Assembly (NCBI RefSeq): GCF_001598215.1
Contig: NZ_BCXJ01000002.1
Coordinates: forward strand, 496,001-560,000
Length of the DNA stretch: 64,000 nt
From: Shouchella clausii
Lineage (GTDB): Bacteria > Bacillota > Bacilli > Bacillales > Bacillaceae_D
Direction: 5' to 3'
Below are positions 49,309 through 61,265 of this stretch, piece by piece. Within the stretch, counting starts at the first letter, position 1. Each line of letters begins with the position of its first letter. The notes below the pieces were generated by a model. That model searched no databases, had not been told where the DNA came from, and saw nothing but the letters and a program-made list of their open reading frames with translations. Both the position numbers and the translations under genes were made by a program.

Positions 49309-49430
49309 AGACTGTAGACAAACGCTCGCATCCTTCGTTGCTCACCTCGTTCAGATGCTCATGAACCCACGTTCGATTCGCATCTTCACTCGGTTTCGCG
49401 CCTCGGCTGACAAGCGTTTTCTATCAGTCT
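49309..49430 (-). repeat. Dispersed intergenic repeat, copy B (full-length)
   Basis: A 122-bp element and the most complete copy. Read leftward it starts AGACTGATAGAAAACGCTTG and ends GAGCGTTTGTCTACAGTCT. The two ends are inverted repeats: AGACTG, TAGA, AAACGCT, each side with one extra base. It lies 38 bases after the apt stop codon and abuts the terminator. Confidence 0.8.
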
Positions 49431-49468
49431 AAGTGATGAGCTGATTGGTACACCAGTCTGTAAGCGGT

Positions 49469-49984
49469 TTATTCATAAGACACTAATGAAAAAAGGTCAT
49501 ACTGTTTCAATTTATCGCGGCCGCCAATATAAGCAAGTTCAATAAGGAACGCAATCCCAACCACTTTCCCACCAAGCTGCTCTACCATTTTAGCTGTTGC
49601 CTCAATCGTTCCCCCTGTGGCGAGAAGGTCATCGGTAATCACGACGCGTTGGCCTGGTTGGATGCTGTCTTTATGGATCGTTAAACAGTCTTTTCCGTAT
49701 TCAAGCCCATAGTTGATTTCAATGACTTCCCGGGGCAATTTGCCTTTCTTCCTGACAGGGACAAAGCCGATTTCAAGTTCAGTCGCAATTGGGCAACCAA
49801 CAACAAAGCCTCGTGCTTCAGGGCCGACAATGACATCTGCTTGTTTTTCCTTTGCATAAGCGGCAAGTTCTTCAATGGCACGTTTGTAGGCAGTGCCGTT
49901 TTGCATCAACGTCGTAATGTCTTTAAAGCGTATGCCTTCTTGCGGCCAATCTTCGACAATCGTTATATATTGTTTATAATCCAT
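49469..49984 (-). CDS. apt: Adenine phosphoribosyltransferase
   Basis: Salvages adenine to AMP with PRPP. The 171 residues show the PRPP motif [17 protein letters not shown] and the adenine-site region [17 protein letters not shown]. The start overlaps the recJ stop by 11 bases, so the two genes are coupled. Together with mtnN it can recycle adenine. Confidence 0.95.
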   Translation of the reverse strand: MDYKQYITIVEDWPQEGIRFKDITTLMQNGTAYKRAIEELAAYAKEKQADVIVGPEARGFVVGCPIATELEIGFVPVRKKGKLPREVIEINYGLEYGKDCLTIHKDSIQPGQRVVITDDLLATGGTIEATAKMVEQLGGKVVGIAFLIELAYIGGRDKLKQYDLFSLVSYE

Positions 49985-52331
49985 TTAGGATCGACTCCTC
50001 TTTTGTTTCAGCGCTCCCTTCAATGGCAGCCTGGAACCATTCTTTTAACTGTTGATAAGACGCAAAAACAAATTCATTCTCAAGCCATGCTTTTTCCTGT
50101 TTTGCTTGATAGGTCGGCGATGCAGTCAATGCTTTTTTTTCAGGGTTTTCTACTGCTTCAACAATGCCGCCGTCAAGCTTGATAAAACCAAGTTCTAAAA
50201 ATACAGTGGTCATAAATTCGACCGTGCGTGCTGACCAACCTTTATGCTTTTCAAGCTTCGCGCCAAGTTGGTTCAATGAAAAGCGTTGTTTTTTCTTAAT
50301 AAATCCGTAGTACCATTTGAACTGCTCCCGGTTTGGATTCGTTTGAAAAAACGATTCTTCTTCCTCTGAAAAAACAACATACACACGGCTTGGTTTGCCT
50401 TTCTTAGAAAAAAGAGTTTCCAGCTCAACGCGGTTGTTAGGCAAATCGAGTAGCACGACGTAAGCTTCAAAAAAGGAAGGCGCTTGCTGGTAATGATATA
50501 CAGGTACTTCCAACCCAAGTCTTTCCTTTGTTCCTTCTTGAAAGGAAATGGCGACGAGTTTTTCATTGGGCAAGTCAAGCAACCGGCTGTTTAAGCGGTT
50601 TGGCTGGATGCTGCGCCAATCGAATAGTTGCCACTCCAATACGGCGAGATCGTCAATAATAAGCTGTGGCTTTACTTTTCCGTTCCATTCATTCAATGAC
50701 ACCGTTCCGATTGCTGATAACTTTGCATGTGGCGTAATCTCTTCATACAAATGCCCCATTCTAAAAGCAATTCCATCAAGCGGCTTTTGGGCGCCAGTAA
50801 ACTGGATTTTTAAATGGTTTTGGTTGCTGCCGATCCGACGCATATCGGATATGTGTGCGTCTTCAACTAGTACAATCGGTTTACGGTTGGCAACGCCAAA
50901 CGGAGCGAGTGCCTGTAACTCGCCAATCACTTGAACGGTTACATCCTCCACTTCTGCAACGAGGTCTATATCAGTGGCAGGCGTAAGCATGTCGTCAGAA
51001 AGTGTCTGCTTGGCTTGCTCGATTAAACGAGAACGTAAGTCACCAATGTCCTCAGTTTTAAGTGTCATTCCTGCCGCCATCGGATGTCCACCAAAATGAG
51101 GGAGTATGTCCCGGTTATTTGCCAATTCCTGGTACATGTCAAACCCTTCAATGCTCCGAGCCGAGCCTTTGGCAAGTCCTGAAGATTCGTCCATGCTCAT
51201 GACAATTGTCGGCCGGTAAAACTGCTCTACAAGGCGAGAGGCGACAATTCCGATGACCCCTGGATTCCAGCCTTCTTTTGCGACAACGAGGGCATGGGGG
51301 ATATTTGTACCATAGGTTGTTTCAACAAGGCGAATCGCTTCTTCTGTCATTTTGCTGACGATGGCTTGCCGTTCTTTATTGAGGCCATCGATTTCTGCGG
51401 CAAGCGCTTTTGCCTCATCTTCATCATCAGCAAGCAGCAGTTCAACTGCTGGATTAGCAGAATCAAGCCGTCCTGCCGCATTTAGACGGGGGCCAATCGC
51501 AAAGCCGATATGATCGGCGTCCATTGCTTCCTGCTTCATGCCACATACTTCCTTTAAAGCACGGATCCCAGGACGGCCGCTTGATTCAATCGCGCGGAGC
51601 CCCTTTTTAGCCAGCAGCCGATTTTCATCGACGAGAGGCACCAAATCGGCGATCGTGCCAATCACAGCATAATCAAGCAATTCTTCAGGCAGGCGTCCGA
51701 GCAAAGCATGTGCAACTTTAAAGGCAACGCCTACACCGGCAAGCTCTTTAAATGGATACGGGCAGTCAGGCTGCTTGGGATTAATGATCGCCAGTGCTTC
51801 TGGCAAAACCGGCGGTGGCTCGTGGTGGTCAGTAATAATAAAATCCAGACCGATGTCTTTGGCATGGGCGGCTTCATTCAAAGCAGAAATTCCTGTATCG
51901 ACTGTTATCACTAAGTGATAACCTTGTCTTTTTGCAAAGTCAAGCGCTGGGCAATTTGGCCCGTAGCCTTCTGTAAAACGGTTTGGTATATAGTAATCAC
52001 AGTCGGCGCCATAAGTTTGTAACGCTGTTAGCATGACGGAAGTAGAACTGACGCCATCAGCATCATAGTCACCAAAAACAAGAATGCGTTCTTTCCGTTT
52101 GACTGCGAGGGCAATTCGTTCAATCGTTTCTTCCATCCCTTTCAGCAGAAAGGGATCGTAAAACGTCGGCTCTTCGTAGTGTAAAAATCGCTTGGCCGCC
52201 TGGACCGTTTGTATTCCCCGGCGCACAAGGAGACGGGCCGTTAACATCGATACACGTAGCTCGTCTGCGAGTTCCTGCGCCAACAGCTCGTTTTGTTCTA
52301 AAATGCGCCATCTTGTTTTTGCTTGCAACAT
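49974..52331 (-). CDS. recJ: Single-strand-specific 5'-3' exonuclease RecJ
   Basis: A DHH-family nuclease of 785 residues in recombination and mismatch repair. Catalytic motifs are [14 protein letters not shown] near residue 84, [14 protein letters not shown] and a C-terminal DHHA1 segment with [12 protein letters not shown] Bacillus-type C-terminal extension follows. ATG 52331 has GAGGGGTG about nine bases upstream; a GTG at 52343 overlaps that site. Confidence 0.94.
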   Translation of the reverse strand: MLQAKTRWRILEQNELLAQELADELRVSMLTARLLVRRGIQTVQAAKRFLHYEEPTFYDPFLLKGMEETIERIALAVKRKERILVFGDYDADGVSSTSVMLTALQTYGADCDYYIPNRFTEGYGPNCPALDFAKRQGYHLVITVDTGISALNEAAHAKDIGLDFIITDHHEPPPVLPEALAIINPKQPDCPYPFKELAGVGVAFKVAHALLGRLPEELLDYAVIGTIADLVPLVDENRLLAKKGLRAIESSGRPGIRALKEVCGMKQEAMDADHIGFAIGPRLNAAGRLDSANPAVELLLADDEDEAKALAAEIDGLNKERQAIVSKMTEEAIRLVETTYGTNIPHALVVAKEGWNPGVIGIVASRLVEQFYRPTIVMSMDESSGLAKGSARSIEGFDMYQELANNRDILPHFGGHPMAAGMTLKTEDIGDLRSRLIEQAKQTLSDDMLTPATDIDLVAEVEDVTVQVIGELQALAPFGVANRKPIVLVEDAHISDMRRIGSNQNHLKIQFTGAQKPLDGIAFRMGHLYEEITPHAKLSAIGTVSLNEWNGKVKPQLIIDDLAVLEWQLFDWRSIQPNRLNSRLLDLPNEKLVAISFQEGTKERLGLEVPVYHYQQAPSFFEAYVVLLDLPNNRVELETLFSKKGKPSRVYVVFSEEEESFFQTNPNREQFKWYYGFIKKKQRFSLNQLGAKLEKHKGWSARTVEFMTTVFLELGFIKLDGGIVEAVENPEKKALTASPTYQAKQEKAWLENEFVFASYQQLKEWFQAAIEGSAETKEESILNGL

Positions 52332-52392
52332 ATGTAAAAACACCCCTCGACCATCCTATTATACAGGAGGGGCTAAGGGGTGACAACGCATT

Positions 52393-52695
52393 TCAATGAC
52401 TCTGTTTCTTAACTTCTCTTTTTTGGCGGCTGCTTTCATGTGGTTGATCAGCATTTGCCTGTCTCGCCGTACGGAGCCGTTTTATTTCGGCATTTAATTG
52501 AAGCACTTTCATTAAGGACATCATTCCTGCGACAATCGCTCCTAGAAGAACCGAGCCCAAAATGACTAGAATCAATGGCCATTGTGCTTTTACAACTAAC
52601 AGGTTAACTGGTACGCTCTCTACATTTAATACTGCAAAAACAGCAATGATGATCGCAGCAATAATGCCGATAATAAACGCGGTCTGTGCCTTCAT
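52393..52695 (-). CDS. LapA-domain membrane protein (YrvD-like)
   Basis: A 100-residue protein with two membrane segments (AFIIGIIAAIIIAVFAVLNV and WPLILVILGSVLLGAIVAGMM) joined by a short extracellular loop containing ESVPVNLLVVKAQ, the LapA/DUF1049 pattern. A basic cytoplasmic tail follows. I chose ATG 52695, with GGAGGG upstream. Its role is unknown. Confidence 0.8.
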   Translation of the reverse strand: MKAQTAFIIGIIAAIIIAVFAVLNVESVPVNLLVVKAQWPLILVILGSVLLGAIVAGMMSLMKVLQLNAEIKRLRTARQANADQPHESSRQKREVKKQSH

Positions 52696-52711
52696 TTCCA
52701 TCCCCCTCCAC

Positions 52712-53647
52712 TCAAATGTACTCTTCCTCTGTTTTCTTTGGTTTGTTTTTAAGTTTCTTTTGCCGTTTCCATTCCCAGACAAGCCACATTTGCGCGCAAA
52801 GGAACATGGAGGAATAGGTGCCGGCAATCAGGCCAATGACAAGAGCCAATGAAAACGAACGGATCGCTTCGCCCCCAAAAATCAGCAATGCGACGGCGGC
52901 AAACAGCACTGTCACTACCGTATTGATCGAGCGCGTTAGCACTTGAAGCAAGCTTTTGTTTACAATTTGCGCCAAGTGCTCGAAGCTGTTAATTTCTTTC
53001 TCCTTGTTAATATTTTCCCGCATGCGGTCAAACGTAACAATGGTGTCATTGATTGAATAGCCGACAACAGTAAGCACTGCCGCTATAAAAGGAACATTAA
53101 TTTCAACTTGGAATAAGCTGAACAACGCAATAATAATAAAGGCATCATGAAGCAAGCCAATAACCGCTGAAACGCCATAAAGGTAGTGAAAGCGGAGACC
53201 GATGTAAATAACAATTCCGACCGAAGCGATCAATACGGACAAAATCGCATTGCGAGCAAGCTCTTGACCAACAAGAGGGGACACTGTACTGACATTAGGC
53301 GAATGGCCATATTTGTCTTGGAAATAAGACTGGATCGTAGCAATTTCCCCTTTAGACAGTTCCACTGTAAACCGGGCAGTCGCACTTTGGCTTTGCTCTC
53401 CTCCTAGTGTAATGTTCGGAGCGTATTCCTCATTGATAGCTGCAAAGTCGTTCAGTAGTTGTTCTTGTGTCAATGTCTGATCCGCTTGGATTTCGACATT
53501 CGAGCCACTTTCAAAATCAACGCCTAAATTTAAGCCCAATGTCAGCAATAACACGATTCCAAGGATAATTGACAAGCCAGAGCCGATAAAGAAGCCTTTA
53601 CGGTATTTTGTCAAATCGACATTCCAATTTTCCGGATTAAAGCTCAT
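52712..53647 (-). CDS. secF: Protein translocase subunit SecF
   Basis: A 311-residue six-helix RND-type subunit that helps pull secreted proteins from the Sec channel. The N-terminal helix is followed by the extracytoplasmic P1 region and DGSNVEIQ-like FESGSNVEIQ, then the helical bundle with VVGYSINDTIVTFDRMREN. ATG 53647 has GAGGTGA upstream and overlaps secD by 11 bases. B. subtilis has a single fused SecDF; here the two are separate. Confidence 0.93.
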   Translation of the reverse strand: MSFNPENWNVDLTKYRKGFFIGSGLSIILGIVLLLTLGLNLGVDFESGSNVEIQADQTLTQEQLLNDFAAINEEYAPNITLGGEQSQSATARFTVELSKGEIATIQSYFQDKYGHSPNVSTVSPLVGQELARNAILSVLIASVGIVIYIGLRFHYLYGVSAVIGLLHDAFIIIALFSLFQVEINVPFIAAVLTVVGYSINDTIVTFDRMRENINKEKEINSFEHLAQIVNKSLLQVLTRSINTVVTVLFAAVALLIFGGEAIRSFSLALVIGLIAGTYSSMFLCAQMWLVWEWKRQKKLKNKPKKTEEEYI

Positions 53648-54938
53648 CAATTTCACCTCTTTTCACACCAAACCAACCGGGCCGTTTATTTAAAAATTTG
53701 CTGTTCACCCAGAGGCCGAGCAACAATCTTGAACCATAGACCGCTGTTAAAAAGCTGACGAGAATGCTGATAATGAGCATGACCGCAAAGCCTTGCACAG
53801 AGCTAGTACCAAAATAAAACATAACACCGGCTGCAATCAATGTAGTGATATTGGCATCAAAAATTGTGGCAAACGAGCGCCTGCTGCCAACTTTATAAGC
53901 AGACAAAATCGATTTCCCTGATTTGATCTCTTCCTTGATCCGTTCATAAGTAATGATATTCGCATCGACAGCCATGCCAACCCCAAGCACGAGTGCGGCA
54001 ATACCTGGCAAAGTCAGAACAGCATTCATTGCATTAAAGACGACAAGCACTAAAAAGGTATAAATGCTGAGTGTAATGACAGCAATGATCCCAGGAAAAC
54101 GATAGTAAACCATCATATACAAAAAAATCAATCCAATCCCAAGCGAGCCAGCAAAAATGGTTTGGTTCATCGCTTTTTCCCCTAGCGATGCACCGACAGA
54201 TGTAGAGTAGATCTCATTTAATTCAACAGGCAAAGCGCCTGCATTTAATATTTCAGCAAGAAAGCGTGTTTCCTCTGTTGTAAAATTCCCTTCAATCATT
54301 ACGTCTCGCGTATGTAACGGGCCATTAACGGACGCTGCTGACATGTATTTAGGGTCTTGTTTTTTTGATTCTTCTGCAAAGCTGTCGCCTTCCTCAAAGT
54401 CAAGCCAAATGACGAGCAAATTCTCTCCTAGTGGACGTTCAGAAATTTCCCGTGTGATCTCGCCAAATTTATCTGCATCATTTAGCGTCAACGTAACAAT
54501 CGGCTGATTTTTTTCCGGGTGTATCGACGCGCTAGCGCCATTTTGGGTTAAATCGCTGCCATCAAGAAGCACGTTGTCATCGACGTCACGGATCGTCAAT
54601 TCGGCGCCAGTCGCTAAAATGTCACGTGCTGTTTCTTGGTCTTCAACGCCAGCTAGCTGGACACGGATGCGATTTTCTCCTTCAATTTGGATGTTCGGTT
54701 CTGAAACCCCAATCGTATTTACCCTTTCATTCAATGCAGTCGTTGTTGCTAAAAGCGACTCCTGATTAATTTCATCGCCCTCATTCATCGGCTCAACTTC
54801 GTAGAGCACTTCAAAGCCGCCTTGCAAGTCAAGCCCAAGGCTGACGTCGTTTACAACAGGCTTTGCAAAATAGGCAATTCCAGAAGCAAACAACGCAGTA
54901 ATGAGAAAGAAAAGCGCAATTTTGCCTTTTTTAACCAT
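53637..54938 (-). CDS. secD: Protein translocase subunit SecD
   Basis: A 433-residue SecD with an N-terminal helix, SLGLDLQGGFEVLYEV (D1 motif), a large periplasm-equivalent domain and five C-terminal helices including GVGMAVDANIITYERIKEE. It uses the proton motive force, or the sodium force in some alkaliphiles, to promote export. Translational overlap with secF indicates stoichiometric synthesis. Confidence 0.93.
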   Translation of the reverse strand: MVKKGKIALFFLITALFASGIAYFAKPVVNDVSLGLDLQGGFEVLYEVEPMNEGDEINQESLLATTTALNERVNTIGVSEPNIQIEGENRIRVQLAGVEDQETARDILATGAELTIRDVDDNVLLDGSDLTQNGASASIHPEKNQPIVTLTLNDADKFGEITREISERPLGENLLVIWLDFEEGDSFAEESKKQDPKYMSAASVNGPLHTRDVMIEGNFTTEETRFLAEILNAGALPVELNEIYSTSVGASLGEKAMNQTIFAGSLGIGLIFLYMMVYYRFPGIIAVITLSIYTFLVLVVFNAMNAVLTLPGIAALVLGVGMAVDANIITYERIKEEIKSGKSILSAYKVGSRRSFATIFDANITTLIAAGVMFYFGTSSVQGFAVMLIISILVSFLTAVYGSRLLLGLWVNSKFLNKRPGWFGVKRGEIDEL

Positions 54939-54972
54939 AATCTGTTTTTCCTCCTACGCAATCTCGAATCTG

Positions 54973-55263
54973 TTACTTTTCGGCTGTTGCTTGCTCAAAT
55001 GTTTTGAACCAGTCAATCGGCTCCTTATACGCATGGACTGTCAACCATGTCATGTACCCTTGGGGCTGAATCGACAGAAGTTCATCAACAAATGCGTAGA
55101 AAGGCGTAAATTCTTTTTTGCGACGAAGCTTGTCCACAGCATAATTCCACAAATCATCTTTTGTGACACTATTGTAGCCAAGTTCGTGGAACTCTTCCTG
55201 TTTAATGGAAAGAAGTGGCTCTACGTCTTCCCGCCAACCATCAAACTGTTGTTTCATGCCCAT
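54973..55263 (-). CDS. comN: Post-transcriptional regulator ComN
   Basis: A 96-residue helical protein of the ComN/YrzD family. In B. subtilis ComN affects comE expression and interacts with DivIVA. The motif GYNSVTKDDLWNYAVDKLRRKK is characteristic. The start is ATG 55263, seven bases after GAGAGGG; the ATG six bases earlier is too close. It precedes secD and diverges from spoVB, as in B. subtilis. Confidence 0.85.
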   Translation of the reverse strand: MGMKQQFDGWREDVEPLLSIKQEEFHELGYNSVTKDDLWNYAVDKLRRKKEFTPFYAFVDELLSIQPQGYMTWLTVHAYKEPIDWFKTFEQATAEK

Positions 55264-55431
55264 ATTCATACCCTCTCTTTATAACTGTAAGTATACATAT
55301 ACTAACAAATTATTGCTATTACGGCTATGAAATCGAATGAACTTCATTTTGGGAAAGGCTTGTCATGTCCTGTCCTTTGTCGCATAGACATGTATAAAAC
55401 GCGGTAGATCAGCAAAGAAGGCGGGATTGCC

Positions 55432-56982
55432 ATGAACAAGCAAACCTTTCTAAAGGGCACTTTTATTTTAATTGCAGCAGGCTTTATCACAAAGTTACTT
55501 GGTTTCATTAACAGAATTGTCATGGCAAGGATGATTGGTGCTGAAGGGGTAGGCCTCTATATGATGGCAGTACCGACAATGTTGCTGCTCTTAACGTTAA
55601 CACAACTTGGCCTTCCAGTTGCGATTGCAAAGCTTGTTGCAGAAGCAGAAGCAAAAGGCGAAGTAGGCAAAACCAAGAAAATTCTCGTCGTTGCCCTTGC
55701 AATAACAGGTTCCTTGAGCATTGTTTTCACAACGGCGATTCTCGTGCTAGCCCCACTCGTTGCCAAAACGCTGTTGACGGACGCCCGTGCCCTGTATCCG
55801 CTATTGGCCGTAGCACCAATTGTGCCGATCATTGCTGTTTCTTCTGTGTTGCGCGGCTATTTTCAAGGGCGCCAAAACATGAAGCCAACCGCTTATTCAC
55901 AAGTACTTGAACAAGTTGTGCGCATCAGCTTAATCGCCGTCTTTACAGCTGCCTTTATGCCTTACGGTCTAGAGTATGCTGCTGCAGGAGCGATGATTTC
56001 TGCTGGTTGTGGTGAACTCGCTTCCCTCTTGTATATGCTGTACTTGTTCAAATCACACAAACCGTTCCGACTTCGCCGCCAGTTTTTTGCGACTGTGAAA
56101 TCTGGCCGGAAAACCGCTTCCCAGCTCCTTGCCATTGCGTTACCGACTACCGGCAGCCGTCTAATCGGTACAGTTGCGTTGTTTTTCGAACCGATTGTCG
56201 TTGCCCAAAGCCTCGCTTTAGCTGGAGTAGCAACGGTTGTCGCAACGGAGCAGTACGGCTTGCTTGTCGGCTATGTCATGCCGCTGCTCACATTACCGAC
56301 CTTTATTACCTACTCCCTTTCCGTTTCGCTATTGCCGAGCTTGAGTGAAGCAGCAGCAAATAAACAGAAAGTCCTGATTCACCACCGTTTAGAACAAGCT
56401 TTACGAATGGGGCTTTTGTCAGGAGGCATTTGCGTTGTCGTTCTTTATGTATTTGCTAGTGAACTGACGGTGCTCATGTACAACGCTCCACACGCTGCCT
56501 CGCTATTGCAAGTAATGGCGCCGTTCGCTCTCTTTTTGTACTTGCAAGGCCCCCTTGCTGCTGCTCTACAAGCATTGGATTACGCCAAAGCCTCCATGGT
56601 CAATAGTTTTATCGGCGCCATCGTTAAAACGCTTGCCATTTTCGCTTTGGCTTCTAGCTCGAGCTTTGGCATAATGGGAGCAGCTTTGGCAATTGTAACT
56701 GGCTTTGTACTCGTTACGTTGCTCCACATCGCTACACTTGCCAAGACGACAGGATTTGTGATCCACGCTGTTCCAATGTTGAAACTAGCGGTGCTCATCG
56801 TCATAACTGGATACGCCGGTATGCAAATAGACACCTATTTATTCAATGGGTTGCCTTACGCAGCAAAAGCGCTCGCCAACATCGCCATTACTTGCATGAT
56901 CTATGTATTCGGCATTCTTGCCCTTAAGCTTCTTAGTCAAGAGGAACTAAAGCGCCTTCCGTTCATCAAAAAGTTTATGTAA
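55432..56982 (+). CDS. spoVB: Stage V sporulation protein B-like lipid flippase
   Basis: A 516-residue MOP-superfamily transporter with about 14 helices, associated with spore cortex formation in B. subtilis. The N-terminus KGTFILIAAGFITKLLGFINR and RGYFQGRQNMKPTAYSQVLEQ are typical of the SpoVB branch. CATAGACAT at 55383-55391 resembles a sigma-E -10 box, but no convincing -35 was found. It has its own terminator. Confidence 0.88.
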   Translation: MNKQTFLKGTFILIAAGFITKLLGFINRIVMARMIGAEGVGLYMMAVPTMLLLLTLTQLGLPVAIAKLVAEAEAKGEVGKTKKILVVALAITGSLSIVFTTAILVLAPLVAKTLLTDARALYPLLAVAPIVPIIAVSSVLRGYFQGRQNMKPTAYSQVLEQVVRISLIAVFTAAFMPYGLEYAAAGAMISAGCGELASLLYMLYLFKSHKPFRLRRQFFATVKSGRKTASQLLAIALPTTGSRLIGTVALFFEPIVVAQSLALAGVATVVATEQYGLLVGYVMPLLTLPTFITYSLSVSLLPSLSEAAANKQKVLIHHRLEQALRMGLLSGGICVVVLYVFASELTVLMYNAPHAASLLQVMAPFALFLYLQGPLAAALQALDYAKASMVNSFIGAIVKTLAIFALASSSSFGIMGAALAIVTGFVLVTLLHIATLAKTTGFVIHAVPMLKLAVLIVITGYAGMQIDTYLFNGLPYAAKALANIAITCMIYVFGILALKLLSQEELKRLPFIKKFM

Positions 56983-57013
56983 GAAGCGCTTTCCCAATTA
57001 AAAGCGCTTCTTT
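56981..57013. terminator. Terminator between spoVB and the convergent 79-aa gene
   Basis: AAGAAGCGCTTT pairs with AAAGCGCTTCTT, starting inside the spoVB stop codon, with a short T run rightward. Confidence 0.8.
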
Positions 57014-57016
57014 GTA

Positions 57017-57256
57017 TTACCAGAAGAATAGGCCCGCTAAGGCAAAGCCGGCAATTGCGCCAAGAGCAACCGGGTAACCCCAGCCCCAGCCCCAACCCCA
57101 GCCGTAGCTATAGCCGCGGTTGCCAAGAGGCTGCAAATAGACGTGTTTATGGTCCACTCGCGTAATCCGCCCATAATGGCGTTTGCCATTGCGTTCTGTA
57201 ATGACGACACATTTGCCAATATGCTGCTGGCAAATGTGATAATAATTCTCTGCCAT
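57017..57256 (-). CDS. Small protein with Gly-Trp repeat and C-terminal membrane segment
   Basis: A 79-residue protein. Residues 1-45 look like a small beta-barrel (IGKCVVITERNGKRHYGRITRVDHKHVYLQ, somewhat Sm/KOW-like). They are followed by a tract of GW repeats (YGWGWGWGWGY) and a hydrophobic C-terminal helix (VALGAIAGFALAGLFFW). GGGGGACAC precedes the ATG at a plausible distance. The layout resembles small spore or envelope proteins, but no family was recognised. Confidence 0.65.
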   Translation of the reverse strand: MAENYYHICQQHIGKCVVITERNGKRHYGRITRVDHKHVYLQPLGNRGYSYGWGWGWGWGYPVALGAIAGFALAGLFFW

Positions 57257-57394
57257 GTGTAGTGTCCCCCTCTAAAAAATCCGTACACAATAGCATATGA
57301 GAAGGAACAATAGCCGTGTCCACACCTGTCACGAGTGCAAAAACCTATTTTTATTAGACAAAGCAAATGGGTGGACATATTATCACGGTGTTTT

Positions 57395-57859
57395 TTAAAA
57401 AGAGTCGATAAAAAATGATTCTTTGCCTTTAAGCGAGCAATAAGCAATTTTTTTAATATCGCGGTAGCCAAGTTTGCGCAATTGCTGGCGGAGCCATAGT
57501 TCTGTTTGACGCAGTTCTCGCAAATGGTCATGCTGGATCATACCATCAATGATTAATGGCAAAGGCATGGCCAAAGCTGGTCCTTCTTTCTGTAGAGGAG
57601 GTGCTGCTGTAGGGGACTTGATTGTTTGCTGTGATTTGCCCGACCCGCCTTTCGTTCCTTTCAGCATTGCTGCTATTAACAGCAAAAAGAGGGGCAATAG
57701 CACCCATAACGGCCAAAATGCGGAAATCGCTTCACCGGCAAACAAGGCGAGTGCCAACTCGAAAGGGCCTCGCTGCGTTTGCGTCGTTTCTTTTTTGTAT
57801 TGCTTCATCAACACAAGTGCCGCATAAGTAGCTGCAGCGCGCACAATCATGGCATCCAT
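57395..57859 (-). CDS. DUF421 family membrane protein (YrbG-like), short form
   Basis: A 154-residue protein with the DUF421 elements in order: GPFELALALFAGEAIS near residue 32, a membrane segment (LWVLLPLFLLLIAAML), and the C-terminal LPLIIDGMIQHDHLRELRQTELWLRQQLRKLGY. It is shorter than B. subtilis YrbG (about 218 residues). The gene sits near spoVB and yrzE as expected for yrbG. The function is unknown. Confidence 0.75.
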   Translation of the reverse strand: MDAMIVRAAATYAALVLMKQYKKETTQTQRGPFELALALFAGEAISAFWPLWVLLPLFLLLIAAMLKGTKGGSGKSQQTIKSPTAAPPLQKEGPALAMPLPLIIDGMIQHDHLRELRQTELWLRQQLRKLGYRDIKKIAYCSLKGKESFFIDSF

Positions 57860-57993
57860 GCATAGGTCTCCCCCTCTCCTTACATTCCTTATTTGCTACT
57901 ATGCCCTAAGGGGTTGCTTTTATCCTTTGCTATAGACATGTTCGCAGGTTGGCAAGCATACGAATAGAAAAAACAGCACGAGGGGGAAAAGAA

Positions 57994-58374
57994 ATGGAAA
58001 GCAGACGTTTTTTTCCGGCGGTATGTATTGGCACATTCGTGAGCATTAGCATTGCCGTCGCATTCAGTATACTCATGGCAACATTGCTTTATTTGACTTC
58101 ACTGACTGAACAATCTGTTCGTTGGGTGATGGTAGGCAGCGGTTTTTTGGCCTTGTTTGTAGGTGGCTTTTTTTCAGGAGCTAAAGCAAAAAACAAAGGC
58201 TGGCTAGCTGGTGCGTTTACAGCGTTTTTGTTTGTCGCTCTTCTACTGGCAATCAGTTACTTAGGCTATAATGAAGCAATCACCTCCAGCCAGCTGCTGC
58301 TCTTTGCAGGCTATTGTGCCATTGCTTCTTTAGGTGGTGTTTTCGGTGTCAATTTTTCAGGGGGGAATTCATAA
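57994..58374 (+). CDS. yrzE: TIGR04086 family membrane protein (YrzE-like)
   Basis: A 126-residue protein with four hydrophobic segments and glycine-rich turns (VGGFFSGAKAKNKGWLAGAF), the TIGR04086 pattern. It lies between yrbG-like and yajC genes, as in B. subtilis, but is on the plus strand here. ATG 57994 has GAGGGGG upstream. The role is unknown. Confidence 0.75.
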   Translation: MESRRFFPAVCIGTFVSISIAVAFSILMATLLYLTSLTEQSVRWVMVGSGFLALFVGGFFSGAKAKNKGWLAGAFTAFLFVALLLAISYLGYNEAITSSQLLLFAGYCAIASLGGVFGVNFSGGNS

Positions 58375-58445
58375 GAACCTCCTGCTCACTCACACACAAA
58401 AAAGCCCATCCCTTTTTTTGAGGGCGTGAGCTTTTGCTTAAAATG

Positions 58446-58471
58446 GCGCCTACCGCTACTAAGCTAGGCGC
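58446..58471. terminator. Terminator between yrzE and yajC
   Basis: GCGCCTA pairs with TAGGCGC; TTTCTT follows rightward. A second, weaker stem lies at about 58400-58436. Confidence 0.65.
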
Positions 58472-58480
58472 TTTCTTGTA

Positions 58481-58744
58481 TTAATCTGATTGCACCACTT
58501 CGCGAATCGCGTTACGATCATACGTAAGTTTGCGGTTGTCGTTTACCAACAACACAACAACAGACTCGTCAATCGAGTCAATGACGCCGTGCAACCCGCC
58601 AATTGTAATGACTTTATCGCCTCGCTGTAAATTTGCGTGCATTTCACGCACACGCTTTTGTTGTTTTTGCTGAGGACGGATCAGCAAAAAATAAAACAGC
58701 ACGATAATCGCGATAAACGGAAGCATACTGACAAGTAGTTCCAT
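58481..58744 (-). CDS. yajC: Preprotein translocase accessory subunit YajC
   Basis: An 87-residue single-span membrane protein associated with SecDF. The N-terminal helix is followed by FYFLLIRPQQKQQKRVREMHANLQ, and GDKVITIGGLHGVIDSID is the conserved beta-rich part. It lies downstream of tgt. Confidence 0.93.
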   Translation of the reverse strand: MELLVSMLPFIAIIVLFYFLLIRPQQKQQKRVREMHANLQRGDKVITIGGLHGVIDSIDESVVVLLVNDNRKLTYDRNAIREVVQSD

Positions 58745-58789
58745 GAAACACCCTCCCTTCCTTGCTTTAACGCCACCTCTTCTAGAGAA

Positions 58790-60983
<2,194 letters not shown>

Positions 60984-61061
60984 GTCATCACCTATCTATC
61001 TAACGCATTCCATTGAAACTTTTCCTAGCATACATGCGTTTTTCAATTAGTGCAAGCACTT

Positions 61062-61265
61062 CTAACGGCGGAAGAGCGAGAACAGCAGGGAAAGAACAAT
61101 GCTAATAATAATGCAGGTCATGATCGGAAAATAAACGGTCGTTTGCCCGCTTTTAAACAAAAAATCTCCTGGCAATTTGCCGATTGGCAAAAAGCGACCC
61201 ACCACTTGCCAAAGAAAACCAACAATGAGCAACACTGCGCCAATCACCATTAATGTTTTACCCAT
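61062..61265 (-). CDS. DUF2905 small membrane protein
   Basis: A 67-residue protein with two membrane helices ([21 protein letters not shown] and [20 protein letters not shown]) separated by the motif [13 protein letters not shown], the DUF2905 signature. The start ATG 61265 has GGAGTGG upstream and overlaps the end of ruvB by eight bases. The function is unknown. Confidence 0.85.
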   Translation of the reverse strand: MGKTLMVIGAVLLIVGFLWQVVGRFLPIGKLPGDFLFKSGQTTVYFPIMTCIIISIVLSLLFSLFRR

